DNA of 50,636 nucleotides from RGIG6178 sp045612885 (GCA_045612885.1 JAZKZZ010000001.1:1-50636); one strand, 5' to 3'. Shown: positions 25,604-35,313, counted from the stretch's first letter. Notes: generated by a model from the sequence alone, not told the origin. Program-made: numbers and translations.

Positions 25604-28344
25604 TATTGTCCACCTCCTACTTTTGCATTAACGACAACATAGATAGTAATTTCTTGTCCCATATCTTCTTGAGTTATAGTAAGCGATGTTTTGTTTTCTG
25701 TATCACTAAATTTAGGATTTTCTCCTCTAGCAACTTTAATTGAAACAGCCTCTAAGTTATCGCTATCAGGCCATACAAAATCTTCCAAGTTGATTGCTAC
25801 ATCATTATTTCCATTTAGATTATAAGTTACACTATCTAAATCGTTATCTGATTGCACTGTTTGATCAACTGGGTTTCCTTGGTTATCTACGTATTCATAT
25901 TTTAATGTAGTAGCTTTAGGAGCAACTACAACGATAATTTCAATTGCTTGGTTCTTATCTTGTTCAGTAAGAGTTATCGAACTAATTTCAGTACCTGCAG
26001 AATTCAAGAATTTAGTAGCAGTTACATACTTAGAATCAATTTTATTTGTAGCAAATGTAATAATATTATTTCCATTTTCTACATATCTTTGACTAAGAGT
26101 ATTTGTGTTATTAATAACAACATCTGTATCTACTGCACTACCATCTTCATATTGATAAGTATATGTAATAGTAGTAACATCTTTTTCTCTAATATCAGCA
26201 AAGAAAACAGTATTATTTGTTGGTTTTGATACACTTAAATCAACATATTCTACTTTATTTGTCAAATCTTTATCTGTATACCAACCTAAGAATTCATATC
26301 CTTCTTCTAACTTAGGTTCAGGTAATTTAATTCTTTCGCTTCCTTGTTCTCCAATAGTAACATATTGTTTATAACCACTAGTGTTATCAAAATACATTCT
26401 GTTATTCTTATTATTATCAACCTTGTTGAATGTATATTCTGTTTTTCCTGGAGCAGTAGTTTCATAGTAATATAATAATTGAACTTGATATCCCACACCA
26501 TATACATATCTACATAGATTATCACTTGTACTTATTACATCGTAAACATTCTTTCTTGAATCTAAATCAGTAGTGTCTAATAAAACTCCACACTCATACG
26601 GTTTTATATAACTTTGAACAAAATCACTCATATAAGTTTCCAATTTAGTTGTATGTTTATCCCATGACTCAGCAACTAAATTTGAAGCTGCAACTTCAAA
26701 ATAATGTTTTTTATTAGTAATATAAGCATTGATTGCATTTTTTAAATCATCGTTTAAGTAAGTAATATTGTTTTTATTAATATAATGATTTACCATATCA
26801 TAATTCAATATACTTTCTTCTCCAACTACATCTCCAATACCTTGAGTAACATAACTCTTAATATGATTTTCAATCTCTTTTGTTAAAGTGTATTTTTCTT
26901 GTTCTTCACCACTTAAATTCATTAATTCTACATATGAATTATAACTATCACTAGCATCAGGTGTTAAACTAAAGAACTTTTTAGCATTTTCCACATCATC
27001 AAGGGCTGAAACATTAATAGTCAAGAAATGTAAATAATAAGTTCCATTTCCAGCTCTTGCAACCACAAAGAAAATAGGATTATCATTTTCATCAGCTAAA
27101 ACAAACTTAGAATCAGTTCCATTCTTTAACTCAACATAATTTTTAGCACCAGCAGCAATCGCCTCGGCTTCTGTGTTATATCCAATCACAGAAACACCCG
27201 GTTTATTGAAAGCTTGGTTAAAAATAATTGATCTTGCATAATAGTTTTCAACATAGTGGATATTGTTAGCAGTTACCACTTTCATTGAACCATCTTCATT
27301 CAGTTTCACTTCACCATCTTCATCTAAATCTTGCTTGTATGAGTTAATCGCAAAATATTCTCTATCATTAGTATTAGTTGAAGCATTATGTACTTCTTCT
27401 AAAATATTAACTAAAGACATGTCTACAAAATTAAATCCGTTTTCATAATATTTTGCAAAAGTTTCAGTGTCTGAAATTCCTTTTAATTTAGATAACTTGG
27501 TTTGATTAGCACCATATGTATAAACAACCTTATTATTTTCTACACTTTTAGTTGTATACGCATCAAAAGCATATGTTCCATAAACAAACTCATCTACATA
27601 ACTTGCAAAGCCATATCCTTCTTTATAAGTTGAATACGAAGAGTCGATAAAATACGCTCCTCCAGTCCCTGTACTTAATGAATCATCAGATTCTTCACTA
27701 GCAACATATTTAAATGAATCTCCACTCTCAAACCTTTTAATTACATCAACTATTTTTTTTGCCTCAGTTTTTGTTATAAATATATTTCCATTTTGTCTAT
27801 TTGAATTTTCTTGATTATTGTTAGAGTTAATCATAACAAGCACTTGTCTCATGAAATAAGGTAATCTATTTTCAACATAGTTATTATAATAATTAGCTTT
27901 ATTTTCTTCCCAATATGTTTCTGATAATCTAGTCAACTTTTCTTTATAGATAATATCTGCTTTCATCTCATCAACAGAAGTATAACCTTTTTCTTTAATT
28001 AACTCACTTCTAACATCATCTTTACTAACTCCTGTGCTAAGAGCTTGATTAGATACTTCTTCTTCAAAAACTTCAGCAGCTCTATCAGCAGCCGCTTGTA
28101 TATTGTTAGTTGTTTTCATAGAACTTTCTACAACTAATCTAAGTACTTTTGCAAATGCTTCATTTGCTCCTGTACCAGTTGATAATAAATCGTTATATAA
28201 TTGTTTTGCGCTATACTCTTTATCCCCAACTTTGATAACAAGATTGCTAACGTTCTCGTTATCTTGTTTTCCACAACTACATCCTCCAACAAGAGCTGCG
28301 GTCAACATAAATAGTGTCATAAAAGATACATTATTTTTCTTCAC
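25603..28344 (-). CDS. Large PrsA/SurA-like lipoprotein with InlB-type and tandem beta repeats (module 1, first gene)
   Basis: A 913-residue lipoprotein, first gene of the operon. Lipobox LVGGC (Cys at 22). Residues about 34-160 resemble the SurA/PrsA chaperone domain (VIKVGDKEYSAKQLYNDLL); a parvulin-like block near 215-250 is weak (TGTGGAYFID in place of GGDLG). Residues about 350-640 are homologous to the 566-residue product at 22543. Then about 669-723 is an InlB B-repeat-like unit (KLEEGYEFLGWYTDKDL), followed by two repeats of about 90 residues (724-811 and 812-905) that both run TTxxYxY to a closing VVV. These repeats suggest binding to the wall, mucin or another surface. GTG start with AAGGAGG 8 nt upstream. 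Confidence 0.8.
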   Translation of the reverse strand: MKKNNVSFMTLFMLTAALVGGCSCGKQDNENVSNLVIKVGDKEYSAKQLYNDLLSTGTGANEAFAKVLRLVVESSMKTTNNIQAAADRAAEVFEEEVSNQALSTGVSKDDVRSELIKEKGYTSVDEMKADIIYKEKLTRLSETYWEENKANYYNNYVENRLPYFMRQVLVMINSNNNQENSNRQNGNIFITKTEAKKIVDVIKRFESGDSFKYVASEESDDSLSTGTGGAYFIDSSYSTYKEGYGFASYVDEFVYGTYAFDAYTTKSVENNKVVYTYGANQTKLSKLKGISDTETFAKYYENGFNFVDMSLVNILEEVHNASTNTNDREYFAINSYKQDLDEDGEVKLNEDGSMKVVTANNIHYVENYYARSIIFNQAFNKPGVSVIGYNTEAEAIAAGAKNYVELKNGTDSKFVLADENDNPIFFVVARAGNGTYYLHFLTINVSALDDVENAKKFFSLTPDASDSYNSYVELMNLSGEEQEKYTLTKEIENHIKSYVTQGIGDVVGEESILNYDMVNHYINKNNITYLNDDLKNAINAYITNKKHYFEVAASNLVAESWDKHTTKLETYMSDFVQSYIKPYECGVLLDTTDLDSRKNVYDVISTSDNLCRYVYGVGYQVQLLYYYETTAPGKTEYTFNKVDNNKNNRMYFDNTSGYKQYVTIGEQGSERIKLPEPKLEEGYEFLGWYTDKDLTNKVEYVDLSVSKPTNNTVFFADIREKDVTTITYTYQYEDGSAVDTDVVINNTNTLSQRYVENGNNIITFATNKIDSKYVTATKFLNSAGTEISSITLTEQDKNQAIEIIVVVAPKATTLKYEYVDNQGNPVDQTVQSDNDLDSVTYNLNGNNDVAINLEDFVWPDSDNLEAVSIKVARGENPKFSDTENKTSLTITQEDMGQEITIYVVVNAKVGGGQ

Positions 28345-28376
28345 TAAATATTCCTCCTTAAACTAACGCACAATTA

Positions 28377-28405
28377 ATTTTATATTAAAATTAGATTTAC
28401 ATCAA
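28377..28405 (-). promoter_or_regulatory. Promoter of the four-gene lipoprotein operon
   Basis: On the minus strand: TTGATG (28400-28405), a 17-nt spacer, then TAAAAT (28377-28382), about 32 nt before the GTG start. It is divergent from, and close to, the promoter of the PH-like gene. Confidence 0.75.
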
Positions 28406-28442
28406 TCATTCAAGCACAAAATCAATGGTATTTTCCTTTTAT

Positions 28443-28471
28443 TTGACATTTAATATTAAATAGTTTAGACT
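28443..28471 (+). promoter_or_regulatory. Promoter of the PH-like/BrkB-like pair
   Basis: TTGACA (28443-28448), a 17-nt spacer, then TAGACT (28466-28471), 26 nt before the ATG at 28498. Confidence 0.7.
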
Positions 28472-28497
28472 AAAGATGTCTTAGGGAGTTGACTAAT

Positions 28498-28953
28498 ATG
28501 AAATTTATTTTTAAAAGAAAATACACTTTATCATTCTTAGTGTTCACACTATTAATTTCTATCGCTATCACATTTTACTTTGTAGGTCCAAGATTTATCG
28601 ATAGAGAACATAATTTTTTCGTTAATGTACTTATAGCTTCAATTGCAGATATAACTCTAATTACTATTTTTATTTTGGGCTTATATCGAGTTAATTATTA
28701 CTTATATCATGATCATTTAGAAATAAGAAGATCCTTTTTAAGAAGCATAAAACTTAATTATGAGCAAATAAAAGAATTTATCGAATATCCAAATGATTCT
28801 ATTATATTTATTTTTGGAAACAGACCATCATTCAAAATAAGATATCAAAAAGAAAATAAAATAAAAAATTATCGTATAAGAATTGAAAATCATGAGTTAT
28901 TTAAACTTGTGATGGAAAATGAAAAAAAGATTCATTTATCGGTGCATGAATAG
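28498..28953 (+). CDS. Membrane protein with PH-like domain
   Basis: A 151-residue protein. Two membrane helices (about 10-30 and 43-65) are followed by a beta-rich cytoplasmic domain, YYLYHDHLEIRRSFLRSIKL then YEQIKEFIEY and a C-terminal helix (HELFKLVMENEKK). This matches the bacterial PH-like (DUF304/YdbS-type) arrangement as I know it. Function unknown. The start is the ATG at 28498, 9 nt after GGGAG; a TTG 9 nt upstream directly abuts that site and is unlikely. Confidence 0.65.
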   Translation: MKFIFKRKYTLSFLVFTLLISIAITFYFVGPRFIDREHNFFVNVLIASIADITLITIFILGLYRVNYYLYHDHLEIRRSFLRSIKLNYEQIKEFIEYPNDSIIFIFGNRPSFKIRYQKENKIKNYRIRIENHELFKLVMENEKKIHLSVHE

Positions 28954-28958
28954 TAAGA

Positions 28959-28990
28959 AAAGTTCACAAAATAAAATTGTGAATTTTTTT
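28959..28990 (+). terminator. Terminator between the PH-like and BrkB-like genes
   Basis: TTCACAA (28963-28969) pairs with TTGTGAA (28977-28983), followed by seven T. No promoter is visible after it, so the next gene probably depends on read-through. Confidence 0.75.
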
Positions 28991-29008
28991 ATTTTTGCGA
29001 GGTAAAAC

Positions 29009-29692
29009 ATGAATAAATTTATATTAGATAAGCTGCTTTTTAGATTCAATGACAAACAAACTAAATTTAAAATTTCTTCACTAAGTTATTATTCTATTTT
29101 AGCACTTATTCCTACACTTATTTTAACTGTTTCTATTTTGAGATTTTTTAGAATAGAACCCCCTATAAAACATCAAACGTTTTTATCATTTTTACAAATA
29201 AACACCTTATCTAGTAGTGTAGTTTTTTTTATTACAATTTTCATGCTTTCTAGAGTGTTTTTTATACTTATAAAAGATAAATTTTCTATGAAAAAATCAC
29301 TTTTTTTCGCACTGACTTTTAGTTTGCTAATGCTTATTATTTTAAGTTTATTTTTCATGACATACACAATAAAAAATATCTATCTCAACATTTCCTTAAA
29401 ACTTTCTATACTATTCTGTTTTTTCTTCTTGTTAATTCACTTTTTAAGCAAATCAAACATCAAATATACACTTATATTTTCTTCGCTAACAGCTTTTGTT
29501 TCATATTCTTTTTTCTATCTATTCTCTATCACTACATCTTTCTTTGTTAATTATGAAAACTATTATGGTCTATTAGCTCCAACTTTTATAATAATTCTGG
29601 GAATTCACGTATTTATAAATATTGTTTTTTTTGCTTATATAAGTGCTGAAGAATTCACAAAAATTTCCAACATAAAGTTCATAAAAAGATAA
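29009..29692 (+). CDS. YihY/BrkB-like membrane protein
   Basis: A 227-residue integral membrane protein with about six helices. Two features fit the YihY/virulence factor BrkB family: the first helix region SLSYYSILALIPTLILTVSIL and the late segment NYENYYGLLAPTFIIILG, followed by an acidic end to the last helix (FFAYISAEE). It is shorter than most members (about 270-400). Family function is unknown; the old RNase BN label is considered wrong. ATG with GAGG 6 nt upstream. Confidence 0.75.
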   Translation: MNKFILDKLLFRFNDKQTKFKISSLSYYSILALIPTLILTVSILRFFRIEPPIKHQTFLSFLQINTLSSSVVFFITIFMLSRVFFILIKDKFSMKKSLFFALTFSLLMLIILSLFFMTYTIKNIYLNISLKLSILFCFFFLLIHFLSKSNIKYTLIFSSLTAFVSYSFFYLFSITTSFFVNYENYYGLLAPTFIIILGIHVFINIVFFAYISAEEFTKISNIKFIKR

Positions 29693-29763
29693 ATAATAAA
29701 TATTGGCAAGATTACAAACTGCCTATAATATTGAGAAATTCATTATTATAAAACTCATTCCAA

Positions 29764-29796
29764 AGAAGAAAGAGATTTGGATTCTCTTTCTTTTTA
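29764..29796 (+). terminator. Terminator after the BrkB-like gene
   Basis: AAGAAAGAGA (29766-29775) pairs perfectly with TCTCTTTCTT (29783-29792) around a 7-nt loop, followed by TTTATTT. It lies just upstream of the jet promoter. Confidence 0.85.
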
Positions 29797-29807
29797 TTTG
29801 TCATTTC

Positions 29808-29836
29808 TTGTCTTTAGATAAATTATATTCTATAAT
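29808..29836 (+). promoter_or_regulatory. jetABC promoter
   Basis: TTGTCT (29808-29813), a 17-nt spacer, then consensus TATAAT (29831-29836), 22 nt before the jetA ATG. Confidence 0.8.
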
Positions 29837-29858
29837 TTTTCTATGGGAGTTGAAAAGC

Positions 29859-31277
29859 ATGAATTTATTTGAAGCTATACCAACTAATCTATTCTCTGTA
29901 TTTAATTCAAAAAATAGAGAAACTTATGTTAATAGTCTATTTGCCTTGAGACAGAGTTTCAAACAAGAATTATCTATCGAAAAAGAAAAGTTGATTCATC
30001 AATTAGCAGACACTTTGCATCAAGATTTGCTTAATTTAGACATGGAAGAAGCTGAACTTCATAATGATGGAAAAAAATTAAGTAAAGATGCTCTAACACT
30101 ATCTAGATTTTTGATTAAAAGATTATCAGAAACTGGATGGATTGAATTTGAATATGGAGTTGATACTTCTTTCAAAGAATATATCACTTTAGCGCCATAT
30201 TCTATTAAAATTATTAATACCTTATATGCTATCGCATTAGAAGATGAGCAAGGATATAATACATATATGTACTCTATCTACTCTAACTTAATGCAAGCTG
30301 ACACAGATAGAAAAGACTTTATGTATGCAGCATTATTAAATGCTTATGATAGAACTGAAGAGTTAGAAAACGAATTAAAGAGTCTATATCATAATATTCG
30401 TAGAAAATATAACAAATTAGGTTTCTTAGTCAATATAAATGATGTCTTAGTAGATCACTTTGATGATTATCAAAGAAAAATCATCAGTCAAATCTATATG
30501 CCACTTAAAACTAAAGATTCACTTAATCGTTTTAAAGGAAGTGTAGTTCAAGTTTTATTAAAATGGCTAAGAGATCCTGAATCTTTAGATGCATTACAAA
30601 AACAAGCGATGACCTATCAAATGTTTAATTCTATCGATGAAGTAAAAGAAACAATAATCACTAAAATTTACTTTATCGTAGATAAATTAAATGAACTTGA
30701 AGAAATGGTTGATAAAATTGATACTAAAAATACCGAGTATGTTAGTGCTACTGCTGATAAGATGCGTACTCTACTAACTAACGATAAGAGTATAAAAGCT
30801 AAAATGGCAAAGCTAATAGAAGTATTAAAAGATTCAAACACAGATAATACTCAAGATCAAATGTTAGAAAATTTCTATCCTCACGTTTGTCTAGAATCAA
30901 GTTCATATATTGATGATTCAAGTTTATTTGTAAGAAGTTATTCTATGCCTGAGTTTAACTCTGAACCCTTATATATCGATGATTTCTATGACGAAAATAT
31001 TGATATGGAAGCAAGTAACTTTATTGAAAACATGAACAATACTTACTCTAATAAAAACGTTATTGCTTTCGTAGAAAATAAATTATCAAATAAAAATGAA
31101 CTAGAAAGTAGTAAATTCCATATTGAAACTGATGAAGAGTTAATTCTTACCATTCATTCAATGTTAAAAGGATGGGACAAGAATGTGTTTTATAAGATTG
31201 AATTAGGAGAAGGAAACGTTGATAACAATTGTTACTCAATACCAAAAATGACCTATTATAGAAGGAGGAAGTTATAA
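29859..31277 (+). CDS. jetA: Wadjet protein JetA (MukF/kleisin-like)
   Basis: A 472-residue protein opening MNLFEAIPTNLFSVFNSKNR, with a winged-helix-like N-terminal half, a long central helical region, and a C-terminal acidic part containing a conserved YSMPEFNSEP-type segment. I recognise it as the JetA family of type II-like Wadjet systems (DUF5716, from memory). In Wadjet, JetA is the kleisin that bridges the JetC SMC heads and recruits JetB. The start is the ATG at 29859, 9 nt after GGGAG and downstream of a consensus promoter; upstream in-frame codons precede the promoter. It overlaps jetB as TAATG. Confidence 0.85.
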   Translation: MNLFEAIPTNLFSVFNSKNRETYVNSLFALRQSFKQELSIEKEKLIHQLADTLHQDLLNLDMEEAELHNDGKKLSKDALTLSRFLIKRLSETGWIEFEYGVDTSFKEYITLAPYSIKIINTLYAIALEDEQGYNTYMYSIYSNLMQADTDRKDFMYAALLNAYDRTEELENELKSLYHNIRRKYNKLGFLVNINDVLVDHFDDYQRKIISQIYMPLKTKDSLNRFKGSVVQVLLKWLRDPESLDALQKQAMTYQMFNSIDEVKETIITKIYFIVDKLNELEEMVDKIDTKNTEYVSATADKMRTLLTNDKSIKAKMAKLIEVLKDSNTDNTQDQMLENFYPHVCLESSSYIDDSSLFVRSYSMPEFNSEPLYIDDFYDENIDMEASNFIENMNNTYSNKNVIAFVENKLSNKNELESSKFHIETDEELILTIHSMLKGWDKNVFYKIELGEGNVDNNCYSIPKMTYYRRRKL

Positions 31278-31939
31278 TGTGGCTAGATGAATATAATGAA
31301 TTAAATAATGGAGAAAGAGAAAGATTTGCAAGACTAGTTAACTACTTATTAAATAAGACATATTTAACAAGAGAAGTTTATGAAGGTAAACAAGTAATTG
31401 GTAAAATTAATGCAGACTATAGATTCTTAGAAAGATATATAACTTTATTTGAAGGATATCTTGATGTTATCAATTATCGTTTAACTATCGATGAAGATCT
31501 TGGAGTTGCCTACATAAATAATGATTATGGATATAACAAAATGAGATTAGATAAGTTAACAACTCTTGTATTATTTACTCTAAGAACTATATATGATGAA
31601 GAAAGAGAAAAGAATGCATCTAAAGGAATTGTGTATCTAAGTATTGCTTCATTAGTGTATAAGTTATTAGAACTTAAAATTGTAAGTAAAAAACCGACAA
31701 TGAAAGATATTACTGATAGTGTTCGTTTATTAGTGAATCAAAATATCTTAACAAAGATTGAAGGATCTTTAGATGATTCAAGTTGTCAAGTAGCTATCCT
31801 TCCAACAATCTTACTTGCAGTAAGTAATGAAAAGATTGATGCTATTTACTCAATGGTATTCCAAAATGAAAAAGAATTAGAAGATGCACCTAAATACGCA
31901 AATCAAGAAATTGATGATACGGTATTTAATCTAGGATAG
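31277..31939 (+). CDS. jetB: Wadjet protein JetB (MukE-like, DUF4194)
   Basis: A 220-residue protein with the DUF4194 pattern: FARLVNYLLNKTYL near the N terminus, RLTIDEDLGVAYI, then MRLDKLTTLVLFTLRTIYDEE and a winged-helix-like region ending near FNLG. JetB is the KITE/MukE-like subunit that binds the kleisin JetA. Starts within the jetA stop (TAATG), after GGAGG, and is followed after 10 nt by jetC with AGGAGG, so all three are one operon. Confidence 0.9.
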   Translation: MWLDEYNELNNGERERFARLVNYLLNKTYLTREVYEGKQVIGKINADYRFLERYITLFEGYLDVINYRLTIDEDLGVAYINNDYGYNKMRLDKLTTLVLFTLRTIYDEEREKNASKGIVYLSIASLVYKLLELKIVSKKPTMKDITDSVRLLVNQNILTKIEGSLDDSSCQVAILPTILLAVSNEKIDAIYSMVFQNEKELEDAPKYANQEIDDTVFNLG

Positions 31940-31949
31940 GAGGAAAATT

Positions 31950-34900
31950 ATGAAGGCTTTAAAGAGAATAGTTTTAATAAATTGGCACTATTTTACATTC
32001 GAAACTCTAGAGTTAGATACAATCAACTTCTTAACCGGTAAAAATGGTGCAGGAAAAACAACTGTAATTGATGCAATTCAATTACTAATGTTAGGTGATA
32101 CTACAGGACACTTCTTTAACAAAAGTGCTAGTGATAAATCATCTAGAACATTGAAGGGTTATCTAAGATGTGAAATCGGTGATGATGATAATGGAGATAT
32201 GATTTATCTTAGAAAAGGTAGATTCACTTCATATGTTGCTGGTGAATTCTATGATGATGTAAATAATGAATATACTACAATTGGTGTAGTGTTTGATAAC
32301 TATGAAGATGGTTCAATGGAATACAAATATTTCAGTTATGAAGGACCTTTCCCTGAAAATAAATTTGTTGAAAATAAATTACCATTATCATTAAAAGAAT
32401 TAAAAGTTTATTTATTGGATAAATATTATAAAAATCAAATTTCATTCTTTGAAACTAACACAGCTTATCGTGAATTCTTAAAAGATACATTTGGACATTT
32501 GTCTAATTCGTTCTTTGGATTATTTAAAAAAGCTATCCCATTCTCACCTATTTCTAATATTGAAACATTTATTACAGAATATGTATGTGATGTGAATTCA
32601 AATATTGATATTGCTGCAATGCAAGAAAATATTAGAAACTATAAGAAACTAGAAAGTGATAGTGCGACTCTTGCAACAAGAGTAGAAAGTTTAAAAGAAA
32701 TCCAAGACGCATATTTAGCATGGAAGAATCAAGAAGATTCTATTCTATCTCAAAAATATGTATTCAGTAGAAGTGATTTACAAATTAAAAACAAAAAATT
32801 ATCTGATGCTAAAGAAAAATTAGAAGAAGGTAAAGATGACTTAGGTCAATATTCATTACTAATCAGTAAATGTGAACAAGAGATTAAAAATCACATTGTT
32901 AACAAAGAAAAATTATTACAAGAAAAATATTCTCTAGACATTTATCAAAAACAAGCTGCTATTGAAGAAGAAAAAGCAAAAATTGAAGATAAAATAAGAG
33001 AATTACAAAACAGTGTTGAAAGTATTGTTACTAATATGGACAACTATCAATTACAATGGATGGGCTCAATAAATAAAATATTGAATGCTGATACTACTGT
33101 AGATTCAATTGATGAATTAAAATCACTTGCTAAACAATACTATAAGAGAATTGAAGCTTTCAATACTAATATTGATTTAGAAAACTTAGATTTATCTTAT
33201 TTCTCTGATATGCAAGAAAATATTAACAAACTAAAAGCTGAAATCAATGGTGTGTTACACTCGCTAAAAGAAACATTAAGAACAAATGAAAAAAGAAAAG
33301 CTGAAATTAATGCTAATTTAGCTAACGTGGAAAGAGGAGTTAAAAACTATGATCCTAGATTATTAACTCTTAAATCTATCTTAGAAAATAAATTGAAAGA
33401 AAAATATCATCAAAACATCCAAGTAAGTATCTTAGCCGATTTAATTGAAGTAAAAGATCCTGAATGGAAAAATGCAATTGAAGGATATTTATCTGGACAA
33501 AAATTCTATTTATTCGTAGACCCTGCTTATTTTGAAGCTGCTTTAAAGATTTACGATGATATTAAATTCGAATATAACCTATTTGACTTTGGTTTAGTAG
33601 ATTGTGAAAAAGTTCAACAATCTAATCCAGTTCTTGTTAAGGGTTCTTTAGCAGAAGAAATCACTACTAATAATGAATATGCTAGAGCATATGTGAATTC
33701 ATTAATTGGTGCTTTAATTAAATGTGATAAAGTTGAAGACTTAAGAAAATATCCTCGTTCAATTACTAAGACTGGTATGCTATATCAAGGATATGTTGCT
33801 AGACAAATCAACAAAGAAAAATGGAGAAATCATTTCATAGGTATGAATTCATTCTCTAATGAACGTGGTGTTTTAGCAGATGAGTTAAATGAAATTGAAT
33901 TCACAAATGCTAAGATTTATAAATCAATTATTACTCTTGAAGATGCTGCTAAAGTTGAAGTGTTGAATACTAACGAACTTAAATCTATGAGTGAAATCAG
34001 TAAAGTTTATAAGCAAATGCCTGATTTAGTAGCTAAAAAAGATGAATTTGATAAAGAATTATCTAAACTTAACCTAGAATATGTAGATGTTCTTGATGCT
34101 AGAATAGATAAGATGCAAACTAAGATTAGTGAATACGAAGCACAAAAAGATGAACTATTAACTAGTCAAGTAAAACAAAGAAGTGAATTAGAAAGATTAG
34201 AACAATTCGATATACCTTTATATGAAGAAGAAGTTAAAAATGCTAAAGAAGTAATCTATAATAACTTTGAAAAATCATGGATTATGTCTGTTGGTGAACC
34301 TTACTTTATGGAAGAATTAGATAGAGTTAAAAATATAACTAATTTATTAACTCAATATAAGACTAAAGTTGATCACATCGATACTCAAAATAAAGGTTTA
34401 AGAGATAAGTTGATCATGCTTAGAACTCAATATAACTCTCTATATCACATATCATATAATCCAAATGCTAATACAAATGAATTGTATGATGATGAATTAA
34501 CAGAGTTATCTGGTAATAAGTTAATTGATTATCAAGAAAAGATTGCTATTGCTAAAGCAAATGCAGTTAGTCAATTCAAAGATGATTTCTTATCAAAACT
34601 AAAGTCTAACTTTGATACGGTAAGAATGCAAATTGATTCCCTAAATGATGCTCTTAGTGGCTCTAAGTTTGGTAATGACTCATATCATTTTACTATGAAT
34701 CCAAGAAGTGAATACAAACAATATTATGAAATGATTACAGATCCATTATTGATGGAGGGTTACAGTGTAAATGAAGATGCATTCCAAGAAAAATACAAAG
34801 ATGCAATCGAAGATTTATTTAGACAAATTACATTTGCTGAAGACTCCGACTTAAGTGTTAAAACTGAAATTGAAAGAAATATAGCTAGATATACTGATTA

Positions 34901-35309
34901 TCGTACATATTTAAAATTCGATTTAATTGTTACTGATGGTGAAGGAAGAAAACAACACTTATCAAAAACATTATTAAAGAAATCTGGAGGAGAAACTCAA
35001 ACTCCATTCTACATTTCAGTACTTGCATCATTTGCTCAATTATATCGTACTAATGATACAAGCAATACTAAGAATCAAACTGTTAGATTAATCGTATTTG
35101 ATGAGGCATTCTCAAAAATGGACAGTGAAAGAATTCAAGAATCTGTTAAGTTACTTAGAAACTATGGATTACAAGCAATTCTTAGTGCTCCACCAGAGAA
35201 GATGTCAGACATCGTTCCTCTTGTAGATAACACAATTTGTATCGTAAGAGATGACCAAAAATCTTATATAAGAAACTATGGTAGTGAAAAGCACAAAGTA
35301 GTTGCATAA
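31950..35309 (+). CDS. jetC: Wadjet protein JetC (SMC/MukB-like ATPase)
   Basis: A 1119-residue SMC-like ATPase. Walker A GKNGAGKTT at residues 30-38 follows LINWHYFTFETLEL; long coiled coils run about 250-470 and 680-940 around a central hinge-like globular part (about 470-640, starting RLLTLKSILENKL). The signature SGGE is at 1012-1015 and Walker B LIVFDEAF has D1051 and E1052. The C-terminal IVRDDQKSY is typical of the family. JetC dimers extrude DNA loops using ATP; in full Wadjet, JetD then cuts small circular DNA. No JetD follows: a terminator and helD come next. Confidence 0.92.
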   Translation: MKALKRIVLINWHYFTFETLELDTINFLTGKNGAGKTTVIDAIQLLMLGDTTGHFFNKSASDKSSRTLKGYLRCEIGDDDNGDMIYLRKGRFTSYVAGEFYDDVNNEYTTIGVVFDNYEDGSMEYKYFSYEGPFPENKFVENKLPLSLKELKVYLLDKYYKNQISFFETNTAYREFLKDTFGHLSNSFFGLFKKAIPFSPISNIETFITEYVCDVNSNIDIAAMQENIRNYKKLESDSATLATRVESLKEIQDAYLAWKNQEDSILSQKYVFSRSDLQIKNKKLSDAKEKLEEGKDDLGQYSLLISKCEQEIKNHIVNKEKLLQEKYSLDIYQKQAAIEEEKAKIEDKIRELQNSVESIVTNMDNYQLQWMGSINKILNADTTVDSIDELKSLAKQYYKRIEAFNTNIDLENLDLSYFSDMQENINKLKAEINGVLHSLKETLRTNEKRKAEINANLANVERGVKNYDPRLLTLKSILENKLKEKYHQNIQVSILADLIEVKDPEWKNAIEGYLSGQKFYLFVDPAYFEAALKIYDDIKFEYNLFDFGLVDCEKVQQSNPVLVKGSLAEEITTNNEYARAYVNSLIGALIKCDKVEDLRKYPRSITKTGMLYQGYVARQINKEKWRNHFIGMNSFSNERGVLADELNEIEFTNAKIYKSIITLEDAAKVEVLNTNELKSMSEISKVYKQMPDLVAKKDEFDKELSKLNLEYVDVLDARIDKMQTKISEYEAQKDELLTSQVKQRSELERLEQFDIPLYEEEVKNAKEVIYNNFEKSWIMSVGEPYFMEELDRVKNITNLLTQYKTKVDHIDTQNKGLRDKLIMLRTQYNSLYHISYNPNANTNELYDDELTELSGNKLIDYQEKIAIAKANAVSQFKDDFLSKLKSNFDTVRMQIDSLNDALSGSKFGNDSYHFTMNPRSEYKQYYEMITDPLLMEGYSVNEDAFQEKYKDAIEDLFRQITFAEDSDLSVKTEIERNIARYTDYRTYLKFDLIVTDGEGRKQHLSKTLLKKSGGETQTPFYISVLASFAQLYRTNDTSNTKNQTVRLIVFDEAFSKMDSERIQESVKLLRNYGLQAILSAPPEKMSDIVPLVDNTICIVRDDQKSYIRNYGSEKHKVVA

Positions 35310-35313
35310 CAAT

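Noticed and set aside
25948..26525. Open frames antisense to or overlapping the large lipoprotein gene
   Set aside because: They have no ribosome binding site and biased composition, and lie inside a well-supported gene.
29703..29858. Upstream extension of jetA from a TTG codon
   Set aside because: It crosses the terminator at 29764-29796 and the jet promoter; the ATG at 29859 follows a proper ribosome binding site.
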